A stretch of 64,000 bases of DNA from assembly GCF_901933205.1 (NCBI RefSeq), contig NC_044600.1:9958501-10022500 (forward strand), read 5' to 3'. The notes beneath the pieces are model-generated. The model was not told the DNA's origin, did no database searches, and saw only the letters and a program-made list of their open reading frames with translations. This document shows, in pieces, positions 41,511-51,900 of this stretch. Source of the stretch: Camarhynchus parvulus (Eukaryota; Chordata; Aves; Passeriformes; Thraupidae). Position 1 is the stretch's first letter, and each line of letters begins with the position of its first letter. The translations under genes and the position numbers were made by a program.

Positions 41511-43462
41511 ACTAAGGAAAACAAGCCTTAAATAAATTCTCAAATTGGGCTACCCACAATGAACAGAGAAGTATATATCCTGTGCCAGGGAACTTCAAGC
41601 TAGAGCTAAGAATGAATAGGAGAATGTCAAGAAATAGCTAAAAAGAAGAAAATTTTATAAAGTATATTAGCTCCAGATCAATGTAAAGCAAAAAACTGCC
41701 TTGAAAACACATCTACTGGAGTCCACACAATTAATTGTCCCAGTATTACCACAAAAAGACCTGTCCTGCATTTGCAGCAAAAACTGTGTTCATAGAGGAA
41801 GAAAATAAACCCTCAAACCCAAAACCCTACTGACCCTTTCAAAATATGGACAACAATTGCAATGTTTTCTCAAATCATGCAACAACTATACCTTTCTCGT
41901 TAATTTTACTCCAGTTCCAAATAGCTGCATTCACATACCATTTGGTCAACCCCTTGAAATCCAGAATTCCTAAATACTTTAACAAAAGTTAGGAAGTATA
42001 ATTGAAACTAATATTTCATGTACTTCCAGCAACAGATCTTATGCATTCTCCCATTTTCACACCAGAAGAGTTACTGGCAGGCACAAAAAAATACATTTCC
42101 ATGGCAGAAACTGACAAGGATAAATGCAGCACTCGTGGCTCTCTGATAAAGCCCCTGGCACATAGGACTGCATAGAAACAGGAAGATGTGCCATCTCTGA
42201 CATAATTTAAGTAGAGATTTATGAACTTCTGTATTCAAAGAGTGCTTTGTTGCTGAGTGCCAGCCCAGATGAAAAACACACTGCTCTCTGGATCAGAAAT
42301 CTTGGCTATGAACTTACCTGTGAAATAATAGATAATATAAACAAATGTAGCTTGAACTGCAGTGTTCAAATTTATTCAGACCTTACCTTTCAAGACTGTA
42401 TTTATTATGACTCAAGAGCACAGGAAGCACTGATACCTGTTTAGTTGGCCCTATCTGGAGACATCTAAAGAGTTCAAGTGAACCTGTGCTCTCAGCTTCT
42501 CTCTCTTCCAACTTGCTCTTGCCCTCACTTTCCTCTCCCAGCTATCCAGTTAAAACTGGTACTCAAGCACCTCAAACATGAATCCCTGATTTAAAAAGGC
42601 TTACAAGAAAGGAAATATTAAAGCCACATGCAAAAAGATTATCTACACCAGTTTAAATTGATTAAAATTCTTCTCAGAGACAAACCTTTAGCAAACAAAG
42701 CATTCTTTGGTGGGGAAGCACAATGTTATGTATCCCTACCTTAACAACACTTAACCCTTAACATAGTTCTTGCCACATCTGTGCAAGACGATGCAGGTGC
42801 ACTACTGACAGTAATTTTCATCTACAGAAGATTACTTATTTAGTGGTACATGTACTACCAAGCAAAATATCATCAATACCCAGCTGCACCACTGCACTCC
42901 AGACTGAAATACAGAACTCACTTAAAAGATTTATTTGCTTTCAATACTTCTGCTTCCCAGTGCCTTACAAGAGAAATGTGTCTTTTTTTAGTCTAACTGG
43001 CACAAGTATGCACATTCATTCCACGAATCATTCCCTTTCAATCATTTTCACAGTTATGGGCCAACCAACGCCAGGCAGACCAGATTCAACTCCTTCAGCC
43101 ACCACCTAAAGCCCAGTGTCTCTAGGAAAACAAACACAATTCCTCCTCAAGCCCAAACAAAACCTCTCTTTGCAGCGAACACTTCACAGAGGATGGATCC
43201 CACAGAAGCAGGAAGCTGGAAGACAGGCAGCCACTGCACACTGGAAATGGGGTGGCATCTAAAAATTACCTGATTCCACCAACACAATAAAATGTGGTAG
43301 CCCAGAACGCTTAATCCCCAAAGGAACATTTAAACAGAAACAAGCTGTACACTAAAATCTCTTTTTTAACCTCAACCAGATAATGTAATGTTTTTGAGCC
43401 TATATTGGATGTTATCATTGGTACTGGCAGACATCCAGGTGAAATTATATAATTATGAGCTT

Positions 43463-43485
43463 CATGTTTGATAAATTCAAACATG
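43463..43485. repeat. Inverted repeat CATGTTTGA / TCAAACATG
   Basis: Perfect 9-base arms around the 5-base loop TAAAT. Pairing does not extend further. It may be chance in AT-rich sequence. Confidence 0.7.
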
Positions 43486-44446
43486 TAAGTATAGAAATGC
43501 CATTTATACTGAATCAGTTGTATTAACCTTATGACTACAGAGGCATTAAAATATGTTGCTGTCAACATTCAAGTGTCAATATTTAATGACATCTAGACCT
43601 GCCATAATATGCAGCTATTAAACACAGAAATTAAAATATCAGCTAAGCTTGTTGATCTTAAGCATGATAAATTTGTTTACTTACTATACTTTGTAAGGAA
43701 GCAGAGTAAATTTTAATCAATTTTTATGAAGAGATAAAAAAATACTAATTCCTCACATTACTAAATTAAACACACATTTTTCCCTTCTGTGACACACTTA
43801 ATTGTAAGAAAAGCAAATGAGTAAAAAATCCTGAATGAGAATGAATATTTAGAAAACACAGACACACAAAAAACAATCCAATGTGACTCACAAGCCCACT
43901 CTCTATATGCAGAGAGATACAGAACTGAGACATGACAAACATCTGTTCAGTCTGTCCTACTGGTGAAGACATGTCTTCAGGGGTAGCATAAGATTAGAGG
44001 TAAATAGAGAATTTAGGACTGCAGGTTGTCTTTCTCAAGTCACCTGGCTGAAGAGCCTTAAAGCTATGCCCAGGAGCAACTGTATGCAAAATGGGATATA
44101 AATGTACATATATAGATATATTTTAGAACCTAATTCATAGGCCACCAAATTCAAATGATAAATATCTTATGATATAAAAATGAAGAATGTGGGAAAGCTA
44201 TTAGTCTTTAGAGAAATTATGTTTTAACAAAATCACTGTTTCATTTTTTTCACTTATTTTCTGTCTAAACTATAAATGCAATACACACAGCAAACAACCC
44301 CTTCATCTTACATACAGTATAGGGATCTAGGAAGGAAGGGGGAAAAGAGAAAGAAAATAAAAGAGATAAAAGGAATGTAAGAGAAGTGGGAAAAGAAAGC
44401 TTTGAATAAATTACTTCTACTATTGATTACATGAGATGCATTTCTC

Positions 44447-44453
44447 TATTACC
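44447..44453 (-). promoter_or_regulatory. TENM1: 5' splice site of the TENM1 exon
   Basis: On the minus strand the exon ends GAGAATG and the intron begins GTAATA. The match to the consensus is only moderate: exon end ATG instead of CAG, and T instead of G at intron position +5. The codon split (G, then two bases from the next exon) agrees with the glycine that follows GEN in teneurin-1 proteins. A moderate donor together with symmetric phase is compatible with regulated inclusion, but the sequence alone does not show it. Confidence 0.8.
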
Positions 44454-44713
44454 ATTCTCCCCATCAGACTTCCTCTCATGGTCAGTGTCAGTGAGGGACA
44501 GTGCTGAGTTTGCCCGGCTGGACAAGCAGGAGCTGTGCTCTGATTTGATGCCCCTCATCCACATCCTCAGGGCGTGGTCCGGGGATGCTCCTCCTTCTGT
44601 CTCAGTGTCCACATCGGAGCCCACCTCCAGAGGGTAACTGTGCTCAGCCACACCATGAAGGTCAGTCTGATAGCCAGAGCACAGGATATGGGGAGTCTCA
44701 CAGAATTCCATGT
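44453..44713 (-). CDS. TENM1: Teneurin-1 internal coding exon (part of cytoplasmic domain)
   Basis: Teneurin-1 is a large type II transmembrane adhesion protein of neurons. Its N-terminus is cytoplasmic, and its extracellular part binds latrophilins and other teneurins. This exon encodes about 87 residues of the intracellular teneurin N-terminal domain. Visible landmarks in order are [37 protein letters not shown], then [18 protein letters not shown] and HERKSDGEN. From family knowledge, the MEFCET..CSGYQTD start and the [15 protein letters not shown] wording match teneurin-1 rather than teneurins 2-4. The first two exon bases (AC) finish a codon begun in the previous exon, and the last base (G) begins a codon finished in the next, so both flanking introns are phase 1. 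Length is 261 bp (87 codons) with no stop or frameshift. The initiator methionine and the next exon lie outside the window or were not recognised. The open frame runs past both splice sites, which is not coding evidence. Confidence 0.93.
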
Positions 44714-44752
44714 CTGGAAAAAACAAAAGTTCAGAAAAAAAATGTAGCAGTG
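44714..44752 (-). promoter_or_regulatory. TENM1: 3' splice site of the TENM1 exon
   Basis: Read on the minus strand, the 37 bases before the exon are almost all pyrimidine, in two T runs ending in TTTTTTCCAG directly before ACATGGAATTC. A possible branch point, CTGAAC (plus-strand 44729-44734), puts its adenosine about 17 bases from the exon, which is close but workable. The AG is at 44714-44715. Confidence 0.88.
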
Positions 44753-45177
44753 AAAAGCAATATAACTTTGGTTTTCTTTTGGAGGATTTGTTTTGAGAAT
44801 TAACATTGTTCACACTATTAGAAGACTGTTTTTGGTCAGTGACTCACTCTGCTATCTAATCTACTCTAAAGGTAATACAACTAGAAGAATATATAGTAAA
44901 ATATATAGTGCTGCACTGTAATTGTGCCTTTTTGTCTGATAGAAATATGCATTATAGCTCAAACATGTGCACACCCACACACTGATAGCAGCACATCAAT
45001 TTACAACTGAAGTGAGCGTCTGCAAACACAGACACTTTCTCACGTTTTGCCAGGAAGGCAACAGCTCCAAATTAATCTCAGTATGTTTTTATCCTAGGGG
45101 AAGTGTAGCAAATTTCCCAATAGAGAACTTAAAAAAATAACATTTAAAGTATTTGGTTTATGGTGGAAGACAAAGAA

Positions 45178-45560
45178 AGGGTACTTACCATTGGCTTGCT
45201 CTTTGAGAGTGCTGTCCTTGCATATTCACACCAGTGGGTTTGTGTTCTCCAGTGCTGGTGGCCTACAGGAAAGCCTAGAAGAGCAGTGACTACTAGGACT
45301 GTACAAGGGCCATCTCATGACACCAAGCCATCTGAGATTTGAGAGCTGTACAGTGCTACAAGTTATTCTTACTGAACACAGCAGCTGCTGGGCAGCAGAA
45401 ATCCAAGGACAAACAGAAGGTGGACAGGACCCATAATGTGAATATGCAGAGGAAACATTCTCGAAGAACTACAGGTAAGTAACACACATCAGCAAATTGC
45501 AACTCCCCTTGGAGGTAGCCTCTGCATATTCTCACTTGTGAGAATCCAATTACAAATGCA
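45178..45560. repeat. Old interspersed repeat with three related arms in alternating orientation
   Basis: A left arm at 45178-45230 (TACTTACC ... GAGAGTG ... CTTGCATATTCACA) is matched in reverse complement by 45437-45484 (TGTGAATATGCAGAGG ... TTCTCGAAGAACTACAGG, then TAAGTAAC). A third, forward copy of the core (CCTCTGCATATTCTCAC) lies at 45518-45545, so the second and third arms form a palindrome centred near 45487. The architecture and wording resemble a palindromic repeat family I recall from turtle sequences (arms with TTCTTCGAG and GGTAAGTAAC). The transposon class is not known to me. It sits in the TENM1 intron, 465 bp upstream of the exon in transcription. Confidence 0.7.
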
Positions 45561-47844
45561 ACTCACAGGGACTATGACAGGGAGTTCTAATTAAATAAGG
45601 ATTACAGAACTGCACTTCCTAATTGAACATCAGACCTGGGATGCCATCTTGAGAGACTAAATACAATATCAAATATGCATACAGTATTTCAGTTTCTAGA
45701 AAAGAAACATTAGAGACAAGAGTCATTGTTTAAGACTAAGGACAAATACTCTTTTCTACTGTCATCCTAACCAAAGCTTTAATTTGCCAAACTAATCCAC
45801 TTACCAGCTAGTGAGAGGAATGATTCTGATTTTAATCACTCTCTCTGAAATAACAAAAAGCCCTAGTATTTTCTTCAAGGTATCAACCAAAACCTACAAA
45901 CCAAATACTAAGATATAAATTTAACCACCTGAAGAAATTTTAATTCATCTGTCTCCATATATCTTTCCTTTGCCATCCAGAAATTCCTGAAGGTTTTGGC
46001 TTTGAGCTCGGAATGGCAACCTCATTTGTGGAGGGCAAGGGAAGAAGGCAGGCAGCAAACAGAAAAGCATGGCCATGGCCTCACTTTCCTACAGGAGTCA
46101 TGGAAGGTCACCCTGTCTTGCCTGGTGCTGCTGCATCCCAGCAGCACCAGCCACCACTGCTCCTGCTCCCTTGGGAGCAGCAAGACAGGTGTGGGGATGA
46201 TCCCAAGTGCTCCAGCACTACTCTGGTCTTTTCCTCTTGTTCACAGGAGAAGGATGTGGTCTCAGCCCCGTCCTTGAGAAGCTGGGATGTGCCTTCACAA
46301 GCCCTGTCCCTGCATGTCTCTCAATTGCACTGAGACTGCCCCAAAGTTTGATGGAGGTGGCCAAGAGAGAACAGCCAAAACAGTTGGAAGCAGTTGCATA
46401 GGGAATATCTGGCATTCGAACTTTGTCTACCTTACAACAGGTGTGATTTCAAGAAACATCATCTGATCCTTCTTCCCCTTTAAAAGAGATCTTTGCTTAT
46501 TTTCACCATCTGAGGAATATTGCCATAATTAAAAATCTTCCTATACCTTCAAGAATCACCTCAGCTGATGCCAGGTCCTCAGGGGACAAGCATGCAGGAA
46601 TTTTTTTTTTACATGGCTGTCCCTCCAGGCAGATGTCTGCCATTAGCAGCCTGGAGCCCATCTTCTCCCTGTTTGCATTTGCATATGCCACGGGGAAAAC
46701 TCATCCCAGTAAATCCCACAAAATGCTAATTAGATTACACATTTTTAAGAAGGACAGAATTTACCCTTCAGTCTATATGTTAATTCCTTTTTTTTTCTTT
46801 TTATACTCTAACTCATGTTCAACTCAAGTTTAACACAATCTATTGCCTTAATAGTCTATTTCTTAAGTATACAAGCCTTTGCAGGATTTTAACTCCCACA
46901 GGAAGAATTTTCTGAAAAGCTTTTACAATGGCAGAAGTAGCTGCTTTGAGTCTGCATATCTAACCTTTTTACCTTAGATACTACACATTTCCACAAGGAG
47001 ATAAAGTTCAAGTAGATTTATGATAGATTTGGTATTACCACAAAGACATAGTCACAAGAGAAATGAGAGAACATTAATACAAAATCCAAGGTTTTGCACG
47101 AACAGAGGAAAAAAAAAGTGGCAGTTATGAAAATGATGAAAGGATTTTCAACTGTGGACCCTCACAGAGCCTGCTGTAACACAACCATTAAAAAACAAGT
47201 ACTTTATCTCACATTGATACTAATTAGCTTTTTCAAAAAAGTAAAGCATGAAGAAATATGAAATATCTGATGAGCAATAAAAGGAAAGAAGACTTGTTAA
47301 AAAAATCAGCATTGCAATCAACAGACGCCTTTCTTTCTATACTAAATACAATTTTCTATTAAAAAAAAATCTTCAGAGATAAGCAGTTAAAGAGAAGTTG
47401 GAGAGCGGTGCCTCTGCTATTTAAGGCTGATATGAAAAGTGGGCAGCTGACCAGGCAGTTCTAACAGAGCTCCAGCTTTGCTCACAAACAAAGTTACTGA
47501 AAATGCCAGGCAATTCACGAAGGCTTTATTTACTGTGGCATCAATTTAGCCACCAGTACAGCTCAAAAACTAAGCTAGGATTTTCATGCAGATACAAAAC
47601 ACTTATCCCAGTGCATCTTCCATTGTATGGTCAGGAGTAACTGTGTGCCAGCTACTCTTTCTGCAACTCTTTTAGTTTTTCTGGCAAAGGTTAAAAAAAT
47701 AAAATTACCCCAGTGAAAGACCACTGAGGCCCTTCTCTCCAACCTAGTAATTCTGCAAACTTGGACTTGCAGGACTTGTGGAATCTCCTCACTGTTGCCA
47801 TTTGCCAAGAATTCTGCTAATTTCTACCAACTAACCCTGAGTAT

Positions 47845-47880
47845 AAATAAATATTTATTTCAATAAATAAATATTTAAAA
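47845..47880. repeat. AT palindrome and (AAAT)n stretch
   Basis: AAATAAATATTTATTT at 47845-47860 is a perfect 16-base palindrome. It is followed by a further AATAAATAAATATTTAAAA stretch. Low-complexity sequence. Confidence 0.8.
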
Positions 47881-48749
47881 TACAGAAAAAATGATCCAAA
47901 CAAAGAAGCTAGAAGAAACATAAAACTAGAGTATAAATAGTGATGGGCATGAAGAACTTTCCTTTCTAGTCCTCCCATTCCCTTATGGAAAAATATTATT
48001 TTGCATTAATAACAGAATAATAAGTATTAATTTAAATTACTTAATTGACCTATGTGTTCAACTAGAGAAAGAGCTTACAGAAAAATATAATTTATTTATA
48101 AACTGGAATAGTTTGACATCTTGCAATTAGGTGCCTTTTATGTACCCCATGATATAATTAAGCAATTGCAATTTATTGATTGTAAAAGTCTTTGAACATC
48201 ACTGATTCACAAATTAATTTTATTCTTGATTCTTGATATGAGGTGGTTCTTACTCAGAATGCTCCCTGCTCAAACACACACAAAATCAATTCTCTGGATG
48301 AAAAAAATACAAATTATTCTTTCTGCAAATATAAAATTATAAAAGAGACTAAGCAGCTGAAAGGCAAGGAGAAAATATCAGCCTTGGAATTTGAAATCCA
48401 TGATACTGGTTTTGGCCTAGCGTCCTCTTTCAGACTGGGTTTTTGAAAACACTGGAAATATCAGAGTCTGGGGAAAAGGAACTCCAGAAAGGCAAATAAT
48501 ACACATTAACCTGAACAGTGTCATGTTTGTGCTTGTGTCTGAGGGAGTACATTGGGAATGCAAGGGAAAAATATCCCAAACGTGCACTTTTGTTTATGGC
48601 TCAGGATTTTAGTGTTACACCACAACCTGGTGTGTATTTTTCCACACTGAACTTAGCCCAGTGCTTTAATCTGCAGGTGCATTATGTGTGCTGCAAAACA
48701 AGCAGAAAGGCAGACCAGCTACTCGTGGTGTAAGAGACTCAGAGACACT

Positions 48750-48787
48750 GGAAGGAAGGGAGGCAGGGAGGGAGGGAAGGAGTGAGG
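48750..48787. repeat. GGGA/GGAA-rich purine tract
   Basis: This is a run of GGAAGGAAGGGAGGCAGGGA type units on the plus strand, about 70 bases left of the 48.86-kb hairpin. It is simple-sequence, strongly strand-asymmetric DNA. Confidence 0.85.
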
Positions 48788-48857
48788 AAAAATGTAAATC
48801 AGATGGGGAAAGTGAAGTTTGCCTTCATTTTTGGAAGCAATACATATGCATTCTCCT

Positions 48858-48932
48858 AAATGAGAAATTTTGAGGGCTATTGAACACTCTGCTAAATTTC
48901 ATGTGTTCAACGGCCCTTAAAATTTCTCATTT
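48858..48932 (+). repeat. 75-base hairpin: 30-bp stem, 15-base loop (microRNA-like or fold-back element)
   Basis: The left arm 48858-48887 (AAATGAGAAATTTT, GAGGGC, TATTGAACAC) pairs with the right arm 48903-48932 (GTGTTCAACG, GCCCTT, AAAATTTCTCATTT) around the loop 48888-48902. Only three of 30 positions differ from perfect complementarity. In plus-strand RNA two of those become G-U wobbles and one is an A-C mismatch; minus-strand RNA would have two mismatches and one wobble, so the plus-strand fold is slightly better. Pairing stops outside the arms. Size and shape fit a microRNA precursor, but a small fold-back transposon or inverted duplication fits equally well. No TA duplication typical of mariner elements is evident. 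Confidence 0.75.
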
Positions 48933-51900
48933 TTCACCTGAGGACTGTGGTTTACTGGCTGGTTGCTGGACTTGAGAATTAAATGTGCAGAGATCTTAAG
49001 CTGCTTCATAAAGGCATTCATGAAACACAACCTGCTACATATATTTTTGAATGCTTTTGTGTATATGCTTCTCATTTAGTCAAAGATCTTACTTCTTTCC
49101 ATGTTGAGAGCATACCACATCTTTCCTAGGACAATATAATTCAGTGAAATTAAGCTCCAGTAACCATCTGTACAAAAACCACTGAGGAAGAAGCCAAAAA
49201 TAAATTAATTTTCAAAAATGCATTACACTGACTATTAATTTGTTTTACAAATGTCATGTTTATCGGCAATTGCATTATTGCCACAGCCTGGAACTGTTTC
49301 TCAGCTGCATATACTTTAATAAATAAAAATTGATATACATATTACACATAAATAACAACCATATAAAATATACCATTTGAATTTTTTTTACTTTGATAGC
49401 AAATGCATTGTATTGTACATTTTTTTTGCTGTATTTCAACTTGTCCTTGCATTCCATTATTTATGTAGCTTACTTTCTTACATTAACCTCAAGTTACCAG
49501 CAGAGATGATAGAAAGTTCAAAAATATCAGCCATAACAACTAAAGGAGGAATAAAAGAGGAATCAGAGCCTGTTACAACACTAAGGAGGGAAATTTGCAG
49601 GTTAGGCAGCTAAGGGATTAGGAAAGGAGGCTGCACTTTCAGAAAGCTCTTTGGCTTGTGAAATTTATAAGTAAGAAAAAGTCTTTATTCTCCAGGTCCT
49701 TCCCTAGAGGTACCAGAGGATGAGGTACCAACCTGTGCCTCATGGCAAATATCTTTCTAGTCTCTTCTTCACACTAATTCTTCAAGCTTAAATAAGAGCA
49801 CAGAAATGGACTGAATCCCTTAAAATACTCTCATGGAGTTCTCAGATATTAACTTTTATTTTTACTACTACTGAAATCAACATAAATACGGAATTTTTAC
49901 GCAGAAATAATTCTGATCCTATGGGGACACAGATGAACCTTCTCTGTCCCCAGAAGCAGAATATTCTTTTGGAGATCACTTGAAATTCTTGATGTTAGAG
50001 ATTTTGTTTTTCAAGAGTTTCTCAACTAACAAGATGCCAGAGGAGGCATCTTTGGAGCTACAGTGTGGATGCAGCAGCTCTCATTTTAATTTAGGAAGAA
50101 ACACTTTCAGTACAATATTGGTTAGAAATTTAATCCTTGAAGTTCAAATAGATCTGAATTATTGCTGGCTACAGCCTTTCCTACTCCAAGTACAGCTCTA
50201 TGAGGTACCTACTTCCATTCACAGGATTCTGTTAAACAGAAATTTCTACTGCAGGTACTCATAAATATCTCTCCTTTAATGAATTTCAGAATTATAAAAC
50301 CATAGCAAATGCCAGGAATTAGCATTTAATCTAAATTTCATATAAAGGAAACCAACTTATTCTCAAATAATGACCACACTAACTCTACCCTACTAAAGAC
50401 AAGAGGATAAAAAAAAAATTACCACAGATGAGAAAGAACCTCAATATCATTTGTGCAGATAAATTGAATTCTTCTAGTATTACAGCTGAAATAGAGTTTG
50501 GAAAAGCTTGTCTTACAACACATTCACATATAATTTCATTCTCCATATGCAATAATCTATTAAGAAGTTAAGAATTTTCAAGAAAAAAATATTTTCTGCT
50601 TCCAAAAACTCTGTCATAAGAGAAAAGCATTCCAATTTTCTTTCAAGTATTGTAAAGGTTCCTTGGCTCAATAATAATTTTTCTATTACAAGTTTTGGCA
50701 TTTACATTTGTGTTTGAGGGAAGCAATAGATAATGAATCCTTTCTTCTTGTGATTAAATTTTCAAAATTAAACCTAGCCATAACTAAAACTTTAATAAAG
50801 GACAATAGAACTATGGATCAAACTAACTAAAAGCATATTAACTAGCTTTCCCTTTGAAAGAGTTTCATATGAACCAATAGTTTTCCCCCAGATGAAGCAG
50901 GGGGTGTGAAGCAGTGGGGCACGGTTCTGCTACCTCTCATCCTGTGCATTCACAGCTCTCAACAGGCAAAGCTGTGCTGGGATTCTGTCTCGTTTTCAAC
51001 TCTGTATGCATTTCAAAGAAAGGCTGACAAAATTATTAGAGTGCAAACAGAGTACCAACATTCTTCAAAGTGAAATTACCCTCAGATTGTGGCTCTAGCC
51101 CTACAAAGTTGAATTCAACTCTGCCATGCTTTTCTGGTAGTAATTTCTGACAGCAGTTAAATTTAAACAAAATCTCTTTAATTCAAACCTCAGTCTTAGA
51201 TGTCCATGGTCCATGACATCTAAGCATGACAGCTATTCACTTCCAAAAAAAAATGAGACAAAGATATGGAAATAATTCCTACCAACAGTTTTGATCCTGG
51301 TTTATAGAATACATTTTAAATACACTGTTTATTTCTCAATTATTGAAATTTATTTGTTTTTAAAACTGCAGTCAAACCAGTACCTTTAGATAATGAGCAC
51401 CAAAATCTTTTTAAGATAAATGATGTGCAAAGCAGGTATCTTTATAAATTTCACTGACTTGGTTTTAGAAGGCTACACATGCAAAAATCCAGAAGTCTAA
51501 ACTCGGATTTAATTTTCAGGGCTGTAAATCCAGAAGTTAATTCTATGCAGCCAGTGGGCTAGGGTAGCACTTAGGCTTGAGGTCATTGTGACTGTCTCAG
51601 AGTAACCATCAGGCAAGTGCAGAACTTTGTGATGGTGGAAAGACTTTCAGAGAGCTGCTATCAACACCCATTTACCAGAATTCTCCTTTACTGCTGGGAC
51701 ATTCAGCAGACCTGAAGCAGTCAGATCACAGACAGTGCTCAAAAAGAATCATCAGAGTAACTCAGCTCCTCACCTTTTCACCAGAAACTACAAAGCTCTA
51801 ATATCATTCTAAAGTAGCTTAAGAGAGTATCAAGGGTACTACTAGCCATCTTCCTTTGAAGTGACATGAATGGAAGGCAGGCAGCAAAGGGAGCCAGGCT

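Larger units (their letters stand above)
37188..44446. other. Unique AT-rich intron leading to the TENM1 exon
   Basis: The MIR-like relic at 39.75 kb, the CAAA repeat at 41.03 kb and a weak regulatory candidate at 41.33 kb are the only features seen. No further exon is recognised. Confidence 0.55.
1..44452 (-). other. TENM1: TENM1 intron, part downstream of the exon
   Basis: The gene reads right to left, so everything left of the exon is the following intron, or more than one if a small exon was missed. I looked for the next expected teneurin-1 coding stretch (the segment after SDGENG, the proline-rich cytoplasmic stretch and the transmembrane segment) and found nothing recognisable on the minus strand. 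The interval is AT-rich and CpG-poor. The open frames are short and show no familiar domains. Confidence 0.8.

Noticed and set aside
44010..44060. Possible MIR fragment (CTCAAGTCACCTGG on the plus strand)
   Set aside because: Only one short core matches; too little to separate from chance.
44431..44637. Plus-strand frame over the TENM1 exon
   Set aside because: Mirror frame of the real minus-strand exon. It has no independent support.
44427..44813. Treating the whole 128-codon frame around the TENM1 exon as coding
   Set aside because: The parts outside 44453-44713 lie beyond clear AG and GT splice sites and have no teneurin likeness.
45996..46415. Overlapping frames of 93-106 codons in a GC-rich patch
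   Set aside because: Competing frames in different phases, none with a recognisable domain. No retrocopy landmarks such as a poly(A) tail or duplications.
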